Shown here: positions 9,089-17,447 of the stretch, piece by piece | Position numbering within the stretch: position 1 is the first letter of the stretch | How the letters are laid out: every line of letters begins with the position of its first letter | Assembly: GCA_964345105.1 (NCBI GenBank) | Contig: CAYFPZ010000063.1 | Coordinates: 1 to 46,781 of the forward strand | Reading direction: 5' to 3' | Origin: DG-33 sp964345105 | GTDB taxonomy: Archaea > Hadarchaeota > Hadarchaeia > Hadarchaeales > Hadarchaeaceae | Length of the DNA stretch: 46,781 bases | Made by a program: the position numbers and the translations under genes | The notes under the pieces: generated by a model | What the model was told of the DNA's origin: nothing | What the model saw: the letters and a program-made list of their open reading frames with translations, nothing else | The model's database searches: none

Positions 9089-9727
9089 ATGGCGATGGCC
9101 ATAGCGGTGTACCCGACTCGGATGGAGCTCTTGAAGTTGAGACAAAGGGTGGGCCTCGCGCAAAGGGGGCACGACCTACTCAAGGAGAAAATGGATGCAC
9201 TTGTCATTGAGTTCTTTGATGTAGTAAAGCGAATCCAAGAAGCTAGGGCAAAGGCGCTAGAGCAGCTCTCAGTAGCCCACCGCGCGCTATCGATGTGCTT
9301 CGCCATCATGGGGACGCTCGAGACTAAGCAGGCTTCCAAAGAGGCAAAACGGGAGCTTCAAGTGGAGATTTCAACTCGCCACATAATGGGCATCGCGGTG
9401 CCGGCCATCGAAGTCGAAGAGGTTGAGCGCGACGCTTTGATGAGGGGTTATAGCTTGCACATAACATCTTCGGTGCTCGATGAGGCGTCGAGGGAGTTCG
9501 AGCGAGCGCTCAAGCTTCTGATAGGTCTAGCTGAACTTGAGGGATCGGCGTTCGCTATCGCCAAAGAACTCGAGAAGACCAAGCGAAGGGTGAACGCACT
9601 CGAGTATATTTTGATCCCGAGGTTAAAGGAGGCCCTTAAGTTCATCATGATGAAGCTCGATGAGATGGAGCGGGAGAACTTCTCCCGTCTGAAGCGGATA
9701 AAAGCGATGCTAGAGGAACGTGAGTGA
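9089..9727 (+). CDS. atpD: A-type ATP synthase subunit D (central shaft)
   Basis: A 212-residue V/A-type subunit D, the long antiparallel coiled coil that turns inside the A3B3 hexamer. Diagnostic stretches are 'YPTRMELLKLRQRVGLAQRGHDLLKEKMD' (N-terminal helix; key residues TRMEL...KxRL-like) and the C-terminal 'RRVNALEYILIPRL' motif. It begins immediately after the atpF stop. Its stop overlaps the GTG of the next gene by 4 bp, so the downstream DUF61 gene is probably on the same transcript. Confidence 0.95.
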   Translation: MAMAIAVYPTRMELLKLRQRVGLAQRGHDLLKEKMDALVIEFFDVVKRIQEARAKALEQLSVAHRALSMCFAIMGTLETKQASKEAKRELQVEISTRHIMGIAVPAIEVEEVERDALMRGYSLHITSSVLDEASREFERALKLLIGLAELEGSAFAIAKELEKTKRRVNALEYILIPRLKEALKFIMMKLDEMERENFSRLKRIKAMLEERE

Positions 9728-10119
9728 GCGCGGATCGTCTGATAAAATTTGAGCTAAGCAAGCTCAACGTGCATTTGCCCCAGAGGCGTCTTTCGTTAAA
9801 GGAGGCACTTTTGTCTGCGAAGCCTCAAGTCGTGACGCGTGATGGCGGTGTTCACAAGTTCAAGCGCGAGGAGCTTGAGTTCTTGGCGGGGCTTCTCCCC
9901 GAGACGGATAGGGATAAGCTACAACTGCCAATTCTAATCGCGCTGGAGCCGAAGCTCGGTAGAGGTACTGCTAGGATAAGTGGAGAGGCCGAGGTAAAAG
10001 TTGTCAGTCAGGTTCTCGAAAAGGAGCCCGCTGTCGGGGAGCTGCTGATATATCGCCCTGAGGTGGCGATTCTGCGGAGAAAACTCCCCACGACCACGCA
10101 GTACCTTTTTCTTTGGTGA
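9724..10119 (+). CDS. DUF61/UPF0216 family protein
   Basis: A 131-residue soluble protein resembling the archaeal UPF0216 (DUF61) family of unknown function: 'KLNVHLPQRRLSLKEALLSAKPQVVTRDG' near the N-terminus (motif core LNxHLPxxRxxLxELL), then 'FKREELEFLAGLLP' and a basic C-terminal segment. It starts at a GTG overlapping the atpD stop, and the tight coupling suggests co-expression with the ATP synthase. That does not prove a role in it. No catalytic motif is recognised. The family assignment is from memory of the motif pattern and is moderately sure. Confidence 0.65.
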   Translation: MSADRLIKFELSKLNVHLPQRRLSLKEALLSAKPQVVTRDGGVHKFKREELEFLAGLLPETDRDKLQLPILIALEPKLGRGTARISGEAEVKVVSQVLEKEPAVGELLIYRPEVAILRRKLPTTTQYLFLW

Positions 10120-10123
10120 TCGC

Positions 10124-10423
10124 ATGGAAGCACGCAAAGGCGCCATCTTGATGGCCTTGTTTTACCCGTTCACGATCGTTACCATTGCAGCAGGCTTCTT
10201 GGCATTCGTGATGATTGTGTTAAAGTTTGATATCCTCATGGTTTCGACTGTAGTTCTGTGGTTTTATTTCGCGTGTGCGGCATCTATCTATTTCATCTCA
10301 GAGCGAGCGCTCAAGGTTTTCGGGGTTCGCAGGCTTTTCCTAGGTTTTATAATTACCATCGGAATTCTCGCGATTTTGTCTGCAGCCTTATTTGTTTTGA
10401 GGCAGTTCGGAACCTCAATTTAG
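10124..10423 (+). CDS. Small membrane protein of unknown function
   Basis: A 99-residue hydrophobic protein with three likely transmembrane helices (about residues 10-32, 37-60 and 67-93), a short basic N-terminus (MEARKG) and a basic loop 'ERALKVFGVRRL'. It starts 4 bp after the DUF61 stop and is the last gene of the plus-strand atp unit. It converges with secD, the stops being 7 bp apart. It resembles small A-type ATPase-linked or generic archaeal membrane proteins only in topology. I do not recognise a family. Confidence 0.6.
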   Translation: MEARKGAILMALFYPFTIVTIAAGFLAFVMIVLKFDILMVSTVVLWFYFACAASIYFISERALKVFGVRRLFLGFIITIGILAILSAALFVLRQFGTSI

Positions 10424-10430
10424 CTGCTTG

Positions 10431-12281
10431 TCACTTTTCTTGTCCCTTCATTACGATAGCGCTGACTATTCGAGCGTAGGCGGGTCGGGTTACAAGCACG
10501 GCTATGAGCATCCCCAAGATTGTGATGATTGCGAACCCGCTCATCGCTCCAAAGCCAATCAAAGCGAGCATTATCATTGCTGCAATTGTTGTCGCAGCAG
10601 CTGCAAAGATTACCGCGAATGCTCGCGAGATCCTCCCCCTCAAGCTTACCACCTTTGTCCCGGGCAAGCCACCCCTGAGCACTTCGTCGGTTATGATGAT
10701 TTGGTGGTCAATGCCGGTACCGATGACGATGATCAGGGCCCCAAGTTCTGGCAGCCCAATTGTCCAACCGATCAGAGACGCTGCGCCGAGGGTGATGAGA
10801 AGTTCGCATAGCATAATCCCAATGATCGCAAAGCCGATGAGCAAGTGTCGATATCGGAGGTAGACGAGAACCAATACTCCCAGCAGGGCGGCTATCGCCG
10901 CAATGAGCACCTGTTTCAGAAATTCAGCGCCCAAGCGGGCCTCTATCGGGGTTTCGCTTTCGATTGTGATTTCGACGGGCAATCGCTCGGACAGCACCAG
11001 TCGCAAATTTGCGGCTTCGTTCATAGCATCTTCCAAGGAGAGGCGGGTGATCGTGATACGCAAATCTTTAGAAATTTTCCCCGCCGCGAAGTCAGCAGCC
11101 AACTCGGGCGTGATGATTACCACACTTTTGAGCCCGCATGCCTCTTTGATCCACTCCTCGGCATTTTTCTTAGTACCTTCTGCGGTTTGCCTAGGAATGG
11201 ACTCAACGCTGTAGAGCGCGGAAATATTTTCAATAACACTCAATGAGAAATCTTCTAAATCTCCTAATAAGCGCACTGTGGGAATCAAACCTGCCCACCC
11301 TTTCAAAAATTGTTGTGCTTCGGAGGAAAGCTCATCCTTTGCGGTTCCGATGGCCGGAACACCTAGGGAGTATTCCATTCCTTTGTCCGTAGTTCCCTTG
11401 AACATTTTTTCGCCAAGGTCGTATTCGAAAAAGGTTGGAAGTTCGTCCAAAATTTCGTTGTTGAAGACTATTATGGCGTCTGTTGGACGATCAACATAGA
11501 TCAAGGTGGGATAGTTGGCCTTGTTTGCCGCCGCTTCACTAAATCTTTTTGCGCCATCGTCAGTCAATCTGAAAGGTAGGTCGGCAGTTTGAGGTCCCTC
11601 ACTGCTGGGATAAGGTGCGTTGACGCTTACGATATCCTCGCCGCGGAGCAAGACTTCGTTCTCAAAGAAAATTTCGAGTCGTCCAGGTTTGCCGAGAAGG
11701 GTTTCTGCTTCTCCGGGGAGCAGGCCAGGAATTTCATAGAGGATCAGATTTGCCCCTAAAGATCTAAATTGTGCGCCTCGCAGCCCAGTTGGGTCCACCC
11801 GCAACCCGAGTATAGAAATTACTTCATCGCGCGTTGTATCGCTTATTTTTTTCTCTATCATAGGTTTTCCTGTTTCAGGGTTTACTGCTACATTGCCGAA
11901 ACCCTCGATAATTGCGTTGATCAGATTTTCAGTTATTGGTCTTCCAATTTCAGCTACGGCCACTCCTGTGGTTGGATCAAGTCTGATTGTCTTGACGCTC
12001 ACGTAAAGATTGTCCTCGAGCTTGGGCACTATAGTTCCCCACCAAGTCTCGTTGTCTTGGATATTTTCAAATGTGACGTGCGAAGCTTCGAGTGCAAGTA
12101 TAATCCTAGAACCGCCTATGATATCTACCCCAAAGCGGAGACCCCGTGTATACTGAGCTGGCCATCCCACCGCGGTTTCCACTTTTGAATCAACCGCTTT
12201 CCAAGGGCTCCAGACCAGTATGGTACACAAGAAAGCTGTGAGGAGCAACAGCGCGATGCGGCGTTCCTTAAATACTGACAT
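10431..12281 (-). CDS. secD: Preprotein translocase accessory subunit SecD
   Basis: About 616 residues with the SecD/RND-like plan: an N-terminal transmembrane helix ('ALLLLTAFLCTILVW'), the D1 motif 'GLRFGVDIIGGSRIIL' (FGxDxxGG), a large external domain, and five further helices with 'AEFLKQVLIAAIAALLGVLVLV', 'ELGALIIVIGTGIDHQIIITDE' and a C-terminal block. SecDF uses the ion gradient to help pull proteins across the membrane. I chose the ATG at 12281 rather than the upstream start because AAGGAG lies 6 nt before it. It overlaps secF by 14 bp, with secF first in the operon. Confidence 0.93.
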   Translation of the reverse strand: MSVFKERRIALLLLTAFLCTILVWSPWKAVDSKVETAVGWPAQYTRGLRFGVDIIGGSRIILALEASHVTFENIQDNETWWGTIVPKLEDNLYVSVKTIRLDPTTGVAVAEIGRPITENLINAIIEGFGNVAVNPETGKPMIEKKISDTTRDEVISILGLRVDPTGLRGAQFRSLGANLILYEIPGLLPGEAETLLGKPGRLEIFFENEVLLRGEDIVSVNAPYPSSEGPQTADLPFRLTDDGAKRFSEAAANKANYPTLIYVDRPTDAIIVFNNEILDELPTFFEYDLGEKMFKGTTDKGMEYSLGVPAIGTAKDELSSEAQQFLKGWAGLIPTVRLLGDLEDFSLSVIENISALYSVESIPRQTAEGTKKNAEEWIKEACGLKSVVIITPELAADFAAGKISKDLRITITRLSLEDAMNEAANLRLVLSERLPVEITIESETPIEARLGAEFLKQVLIAAIAALLGVLVLVYLRYRHLLIGFAIIGIMLCELLITLGAASLIGWTIGLPELGALIIVIGTGIDHQIIITDEVLRGGLPGTKVVSLRGRISRAFAVIFAAAATTIAAMIMLALIGFGAMSGFAIITILGMLIAVLVTRPAYARIVSAIVMKGQEK

Positions 12282-13140
12282 GGTACTCCTTCCTCCGCTG
12301 TCTTTCGGCATGCCGTATGATGATGGCGGAGTTCAAGAACCAAGTGTTAAAAATGTCGATGATGATGCCGAAGATGAGCACGGCTGTCAACTGGTAAAGT
12401 TGAGGGGCTGTCGTTAGAATGTTGATGGCGAAGAGAGGAATAAGCGTGCTGCTGCTCATCATCAAGCCCGTGCGCATTGCATCGACCACCTGCTCCTTGG
12501 GCTCGCCCCCAACCCGCTTGAGCACTCGCGTGGTGAGCAGGATGTTTGTGTCTACAGCGTATCCGATGAGCATAAGCAGACCTGCTACTGACGCCAGACT
12601 GAGTTCGACGCCGAACAGCGCCATAAATCCGAAGACCCCCAACAAGTCGAGCCCCACGGCGAGCAAGATTGCCCCCACGGTGACGCGGCGCCGGAAGGCG
12701 ATGAAGATGATGACGCCCATCGCGATGAAGGCACCGACCATAGCTCTCACGGCCTGCTCAGAATAGATGCCAGTGATGGTTGCTCCTCTCAGTTCCACGG
12801 TGACTGAGTTCTCAGGGATGCTAAATTGAGATGAAAACATGCTTTTAACTAGGAGAGTTTGGTTTTCACTCAGCACGTTGCTAGTTCCTATATCGAGGCC
12901 ATTTTCAACGATGTCAACATCAGCATTGTAGCCGAGCAAATTTTCGACGGCGATTTCAACCGCGCCAGCGTCAGGGACATTTTCCAACCACCTTACTCTT
13001 ATTAAACCACTTTCCCTGAAATCAGTGCTGAATGGGACACTGAGCACTAGCATGGAAATAGTCAGAACCGCAATTATGACTAGCGGAATCGCAGCTAATT
13101 GGCGATTGCTTAAGCGCCGCTGAGGCCAAGTGAACTTCAT
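12268..13140 (-). CDS. secF: Preprotein translocase accessory subunit SecF
   Basis: A 290-residue SecF with six predicted transmembrane helices: one near residues 16-36, then five in the C-terminal half. SecF signatures are 'LDLLGVFGFMALFGVELSLASV', read as LGVFGFMALFGVEL, 'GYAVDTNILLTTRVLKR' (YAVDTNILL) and 'FGIIIDIFNTWFLNS'. Partner of SecD in the translocase. The ATG has AGAGGG upstream. A 56-bp gap separates it from divergent trmI; 'GGATAAATAAC' in that gap may hold the trmI TATA element. Confidence 0.93.
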   Translation of the reverse strand: MKFTWPQRRLSNRQLAAIPLVIIAVLTISMLVLSVPFSTDFRESGLIRVRWLENVPDAGAVEIAVENLLGYNADVDIVENGLDIGTSNVLSENQTLLVKSMFSSQFSIPENSVTVELRGATITGIYSEQAVRAMVGAFIAMGVIIFIAFRRRVTVGAILLAVGLDLLGVFGFMALFGVELSLASVAGLLMLIGYAVDTNILLTTRVLKRVGGEPKEQVVDAMRTGLMMSSSTLIPLFAINILTTAPQLYQLTAVLIFGIIIDIFNTWFLNSAIIIRHAERQRRKEYHVSI

Positions 13141-13196
13141 TGGTGACCCTCTTGTTATTTTTAGGTGAGGATAAATAACTTGACGAGGTTGGGTGA

Positions 13197-13952
13197 ATGA
13201 TCGAGGAAAACGAGCGAATAATTCTCATCGACGAGCGAGGCAGAAAATATCTTGTCAAAGCCGAGCGAAAAAAGCTCCACACGGATTTTGGGGTTGTTGA
13301 TTTGAGCGAGGCTATCAAGCAAGAGCCGGGAGCGAGGTTAAAATCACACGTTGGCAAAGAGTTCATTCTTTTGCGCCCGCGCATCGTTGATTACCTCCAG
13401 AAGCTCCGCCGCGTTCCCCAGATAATGCTGCCTAAAGATGCCGCGCAAATCGTCGCATATACCGGGGTGGCCCCCGGCGATTTCGTAGTCGATGCAGGCG
13501 TGGGGTCTGGTTCGCTGGCGATTTTTCTCGGTAACCTTGTTCGACCCAACGGACGCGTGGTGAGCTATGAGGTGCGGGAGGATTTTGCGCGCGTGGCGGA
13601 GGAGAACATCAACATGACAGGGCTCGGTGATATTGTGACGGTGAAGCTGAAAGATATCTACGAAGGAATCGACGAGCATGAAGTCGACTTGGTGACGCTT
13701 GACCTTCCCCAGCCCGAGCGAGTGTTACCCCACGCTGAGCGGGCACTTAAACCTGGCGGTCACCTTGTGACATTTGCTCCCTGCGTCGAACACTTGCAAC
13801 GCCTCTACCGGGAGCTACCAAATTACCGCTTCGTCCACTGCAAGACTATCGAGTGTCTTGTTCGGGAATTCGAGGTCAAACCGAGTTGCACCCGCCCCAA
13901 GACGCGAATGATCGCACACACGGGCTATTTAACATTCGCACGGCGCACTTAA
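13197..13952 (+). CDS. trmI: tRNA (adenine-N1)-methyltransferase TrmI
   Basis: A 251-residue class I AdoMet-dependent methyltransferase. An N-terminal beta domain is followed by the Rossmann domain: motif I 'VVDAGVGSGSLAIFLG', motif II-like 'VVSYEVREDFARVAEEN', and motif IV 'DLVTLDLPQPE'. The linker 'RVPQIMLPKDAAQIVAYTGV' is characteristic of TrmI. In archaea this homotetramer makes m1A at tRNA positions 57/58. The ATG follows GAGGTTGGGTGA. Length and motifs are complete, and it converges with the DUF35 gene, leaving a 10-bp gap. Confidence 0.93.
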   Translation: MIEENERIILIDERGRKYLVKAERKKLHTDFGVVDLSEAIKQEPGARLKSHVGKEFILLRPRIVDYLQKLRRVPQIMLPKDAAQIVAYTGVAPGDFVVDAGVGSGSLAIFLGNLVRPNGRVVSYEVREDFARVAEENINMTGLGDIVTVKLKDIYEGIDEHEVDLVTLDLPQPERVLPHAERALKPGGHLVTFAPCVEHLQRLYRELPNYRFVHCKTIECLVREFEVKPSCTRPKTRMIAHTGYLTFARRT

Positions 13953-13962
13953 CAAAAAGTTT

Positions 13963-14361
13963 TTAAGGTTTGATCAAGCGTCCTTTGAATCCGTAGTAAA
14001 TGACACCGTCTTGACTCTCCTCGCCCATCCGCCTGAAGACTATTTCAACCTCGTCGCCTATCTTGATTTCATCTAGGTTGCAGTCGGTGATCTGCGCAGT
14101 CAAGCGTGGCCCATCTTCGAGTTCTATGATCGCGAGCACGTAGGGCACTTGGTCTTCAAAACCTTCTGCAGCAACGTGTGCCACCGTGTAGGAGAGGACC
14201 TTGCCTCGACGTTTGAGTCGGTAAGGCTCGAGCTTGCCCATCCGCCTGCAGAAGGGGCAGATATAGCGTGGGGGGAATAAGATTTTGTTGCAATTTCCGC
14301 AGCGTGCCCCCACGAGGTTATATCTGTTTGGTATCTCTCGCCAGAAACGCGGAACGGCCAT
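13963..14361 (-). CDS. DUF35 zinc-ribbon/OB-fold protein of the thiolase-HMG-CoA synthase complex
   Basis: About 132 residues. The N-terminal rubredoxin-like zinc ribbon has CGNC and CPFC (residues about 20-41); an OB-fold follows with 'GKVLSYTVAHVAAEGFEDQVPYVLAIIEL' (core YTVAHV..GF...PY..A.IEL). In archaea this protein bridges thiolase and HMG-CoA synthase, channelling acetoacetyl-CoA in mevalonate synthesis; it has also been tied to CoA binding. The start at the ATG 14361 is supported by AGGTGA 6 nt upstream, which lies within the thiolase 3' end. Third gene of the HMGS-thiolase-DUF35 operon. Confidence 0.9.
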   Translation of the reverse strand: MAVPRFWREIPNRYNLVGARCGNCNKILFPPRYICPFCRRMGKLEPYRLKRRGKVLSYTVAHVAAEGFEDQVPYVLAIIELEDGPRLTAQITDCNLDEIKIGDEVEIVFRRMGEESQDGVIYYGFKGRLIKP

Positions 14362-14362
14362 C

Positions 14363-15526
14363 CTAGTCACCTCGCCTGAACACATGCACCACCGCAGTTC
14401 CTCCCGAGCCACCGACGTTGTGTGCTAACCCGATCTCCGCCCCATCGACTTGGCGCTTGCCTGCCTCGCCTCGAAGCTGCTGCGTGATCTCCACGGCCTG
14501 CGCGATGCCAGTAGCGCCCACGGGGTGCCCCTTGCCCTTGAGCCCGCCGCTCGTGTTTACGGGGATTCGTCCGCCTATCGTGGTCTCGCCCTGCTCGGTC
14601 ACTTTGCCACCCTCACCTTTCTTGCAGAACCCTAGGTCTTCGATCGCCATGATTTCGGCTATCGTGAAGCAGTCGTGAACCTCTGCGAGATCGATGTTAC
14701 TCGGCTTGATGCTCGCCATCTTGTACGCTGTTCGCGCGGCCTCGATGGCAGCTTGTAGGCTCGTGAGAGAGGTACGGCTGTGGAGTGAAATGGTATCGCT
14801 CGCCTGTCCGGTACCAGCGACCAAGATTGGGGTATCGGTGAGCTTCCGCGCCTTCTCCGCGGAGGCGAGAATCACGCAGGCAGCGCCGTCGGTGATCGGG
14901 GAACAGTCGAGCAATTTTAGGGGCAAGGTAACCGGTGGGGACTTCATCACATCATCGACCGTTATCTCCATCTGATATTGCGCGCAGGTGTTGAAACATG
15001 CGTTGCGGTGATTTTTCACCGCCACCGCTGCCATTTGCTCTTCCGTGGTTCCGAACTCATACATGTGGCGGCGAGCCATCAGCGCATAGAGACCAGGGAA
15101 GGTAGCACCTACAAATACCTCCCATTCTTGGTCAGCGGCTGTCGCAAGTGCCCCGGTGGCAGCCCCGGTGAGCACATCAGTCATCTTCTCTATGCCGGCC
15201 GCGACGACGATATCGTGGAGGCCTGAGCTAACGTCGATTACCGCTTGGCGGAGCGCAAGCCCGCCTGACGCGCAGGCCCCCTCGACGCGTGTGGAGGGGA
15301 TGGGTACAAGTCCAGCGTGGTCTGCGACAATTGAGGAAATATGCTCTTGGCGGATGAATTGACCAGAGGACATGTTTCCCACGTACATCGCGCCTATCTG
15401 TTTTCCGTCGATCCCAGCATCCTCGATTGCACGAGCGCCCGCTTCCATCATCATCTCTCTAAACGAGACATCCCAGAGCTCGCCGAACTTTGTCAGTCCG
15501 ACGCCTATCACTGCAACATCGCGCAT
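14363..15526 (-). CDS. Acetyl-CoA C-acetyltransferase (archaeal thiolase)
   Basis: A 387-residue archaeal/SCP2-type thiolase joining two acetyl-CoA into acetoacetyl-CoA, the first mevalonate step. The nucleophilic cysteine lies in VEGACASGG, and the histidine in GHPVGATGIAQ. The C-terminal 'LAHNVGGSGGTAVVHVF' replaces the CxG motif of bacterial thiolases, as usual for this archaeal group. The stop of HMG-CoA synthase directly abuts its start. Regulation may come from the HTH gene beyond HMG-CoA synthase, but this is only suggested by position. Confidence 0.93.
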   Translation of the reverse strand: MRDVAVIGVGLTKFGELWDVSFREMMMEAGARAIEDAGIDGKQIGAMYVGNMSSGQFIRQEHISSIVADHAGLVPIPSTRVEGACASGGLALRQAVIDVSSGLHDIVVAAGIEKMTDVLTGAATGALATAADQEWEVFVGATFPGLYALMARRHMYEFGTTEEQMAAVAVKNHRNACFNTCAQYQMEITVDDVMKSPPVTLPLKLLDCSPITDGAACVILASAEKARKLTDTPILVAGTGQASDTISLHSRTSLTSLQAAIEAARTAYKMASIKPSNIDLAEVHDCFTIAEIMAIEDLGFCKKGEGGKVTEQGETTIGGRIPVNTSGGLKGKGHPVGATGIAQAVEITQQLRGEAGKRQVDGAEIGLAHNVGGSGGTAVVHVFRRGD

Positions 15527-16573
15527 CTACTTCACCAGCAGCCTCCTGAATTTCGTGTAGGTGGCGTAGTCGATGTAAACCTTCCGATTCGCATAGTCGA
15601 GCACCTTTGGGGCCGCATCACGTTTGTCCTCAATACCATCGCGCACGAGGATGCTGAAGGCATCGCTTCCTGCACCCGATCCATATGAAACCGCGAGTAT
15701 CCGCTCCCCAGGGTTGGCTTGGTCGAGGACAGCGGCGAGACCTATCATGGTCGATCCCGAGTAGGTGTTACCTATTACGGGCGTCAGCAGGCCCGGTGCT
15801 ACCTGCTCCCTCGAGAATCCCAGCTCCTTGGCAGCATGCAGTGGGAATTTTCCGTTGGGCTGGTGGAAAACCGCGTAGGCGAAATCTTGGGGAGTGAGCT
15901 GAAGTTGTCGGAGCAGACCGTTAGCTGCGGAAAGCACGTGTTTATAGTAGGCGGGCTTTCCGGTGAACCGCCCTCCGTGCTTGGGATAAGGTCGCATATC
16001 TCGGCGCCAGAAATCGGGCGTATCAGTGGTGTAGGAGTAGGTACCTTCGATCTTTGCTAGGGTCTTGTTCCCGTTCTTGCCCACAATGAAGGCGCCACCC
16101 CCGGCCGCAGCGGTGTACTCGAGGGCGTCTCCTGGAGCCCCTTGGGCGGTGTCAGATCCAATCGCCATACCGTATTTTATCATGCCCGCTTCAACTGCCC
16201 CCATACAGGTCTGAATTCCGGCTGTGCCCGCTTTACACGCGAATTCGTAGTCGGCGGCTGTGAGGTCGGGGGTAGCTTCGATAGCTTCTGCTACAATTGT
16301 GGCAGTTGGTTTGACTGCGTAAGGGTGGGACTCTGAGCCGATGTAGATCGCACCTATGTCTTGAGGGTCAATGCCGGCCTGCTTCACGGCGTTGCGCGCG
16401 GCCTCGACTGCTATGGTGGCGGTATCTTCATCAGGTCCAGGGACAGATTTTTCTTCAACCAAAAGTCCGTGCTTAACGCGCTCGGGATTTTCCCCCCAGA
16501 CTTTGGCTATCTCTTCCACCCGTATGCGGTACCTGGGGATGTAAACGCCGTAACCGATTATGCCAACGTCCAT
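15527..16573 (-). CDS. Hydroxymethylglutaryl-CoA synthase
   Basis: About 348 residues, archaeal HMG-CoA synthase. The catalytic Glu is in GLLVEEKSVPG, the Cys in EFACKAGTAGIQ and the His in VFHQPNGKFP. It condenses acetyl-CoA with acetoacetyl-CoA for lipid (isoprenoid) synthesis. I prefer the ATG at 16573 to a GTG four codons upstream because that GTG is itself part of the GGTGA ribosome-binding site. First gene of the HMGS-thiolase-DUF35 operon. A 109-bp gap to the next gene probably holds its promoter. Confidence 0.94.
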   Translation of the reverse strand: MDVGIIGYGVYIPRYRIRVEEIAKVWGENPERVKHGLLVEEKSVPGPDEDTATIAVEAARNAVKQAGIDPQDIGAIYIGSESHPYAVKPTATIVAEAIEATPDLTAADYEFACKAGTAGIQTCMGAVEAGMIKYGMAIGSDTAQGAPGDALEYTAAAGGGAFIVGKNGNKTLAKIEGTYSYTTDTPDFWRRDMRPYPKHGGRFTGKPAYYKHVLSAANGLLRQLQLTPQDFAYAVFHQPNGKFPLHAAKELGFSREQVAPGLLTPVIGNTYSGSTMIGLAAVLDQANPGERILAVSYGSGAGSDAFSILVRDGIEDKRDAAPKVLDYANRKVYIDYATYTKFRRLLVK

Positions 16574-16682
16574 TAGCAAGGTCACCTTTTTTCTTGAATA
16601 TTAATTTTTGTGTCTATGCTTAAGCGAGAGCAATAAAAGCCTTTCGATTGTCGGAAAAAACATCGGCAATTGTCGTGAGGGG

Positions 16683-17396
16683 TCAGTGGACGCACTTTCG
16701 AAGCCCCTCGATCAGCTCCCTGACCGACGGAAGTTTCGAGACTACGAGGGGAACGCGTAGGAGCTCGGCTATTTTTACCCCCAGTGCGTCGACACGCTTG
16801 AGTTCGCCGTGCAGAATCACCATCCCAGGGGTTATCCCGATCACCTTTACAGCCACCATGGGGGAGCGCCCCATCGTCACACCAGTAAAGACGAGCGCTC
16901 GCTCAGTGGTTAATCCGTAGAGGCGCTTGAAATCGTCGGCAGAGAGGCTCAGTACAGCTTTGTAACTGTCGATGACGGTGTAGCCGAAGAGCTTCTGGTC
17001 GAGCAGCTCCTTGTTCACGACGACATTCCCATCGACCGCCTTACAGACGGTCTTCCCATCGGTGGGCTCGCCGAACTCTCGAATCTCAAGCACGACATCG
17101 GGGGGCAGCTGAGTGCCGAACACATGGGAGAATATCCTAGACACTTCTCCCCCCTGTTGCTCATCAAGCTTAAGGAATGCGTCGACCACACGCTTGATAG
17201 TCGCTGCCCCAGGCGATTTCCTCCGCCCGGCCTCGTAGTCGCTGATTACTGAGGAGGAAACGTGCATCATTTTGGCGAGCGAGGTCTGGTTAATGCCAAA
17301 TCGCTCCCGCCAGCGCTTGAAGGCTCCCCCCGGGTCGTCGGAGAGAGTTATGTCACCAGCGATCCATCGCGCGATCCTTTCTTTTTCTTCAGCCAT
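16683..17396 (-). CDS. HTH transcriptional regulator (COG1709-like), possible mevalonate-pathway regulator
   Basis: 237 residues. An XRE-type helix-turn-helix lies at about residues 30-75 ('FGINQTSLAKMMHVSSSVISDYEAGRRKSPG', recognised by NQTSLAKMM..SSSVISDYEAGRR). The C-terminal part contains 'TVIDSYKAVLSL', 'LTTERALVFTGVTMGRSPMVAVKVIGITPG', and looks like a ligand-binding or oligomerisation domain seen in the archaeal COG1709 family. This family is commonly found beside HMG-CoA synthase in euryarchaeal genomes, as here, so regulation of isoprenoid precursor synthesis is a reasonable inference. Nothing in the sequence names the ligand. Confidence 0.75.
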   Translation of the reverse strand: MAEEKERIARWIAGDITLSDDPGGAFKRWRERFGINQTSLAKMMHVSSSVISDYEAGRRKSPGAATIKRVVDAFLKLDEQQGGEVSRIFSHVFGTQLPPDVVLEIREFGEPTDGKTVCKAVDGNVVVNKELLDQKLFGYTVIDSYKAVLSLSADDFKRLYGLTTERALVFTGVTMGRSPMVAVKVIGITPGMVILHGELKRVDALGVKIAELLRVPLVVSKLPSVRELIEGLRKCVH

Positions 17397-17447
17397 AATG
17401 CACCAATACCTAATCTCGGGGTCGGGGGATAAAAATATCGGGAAAGC

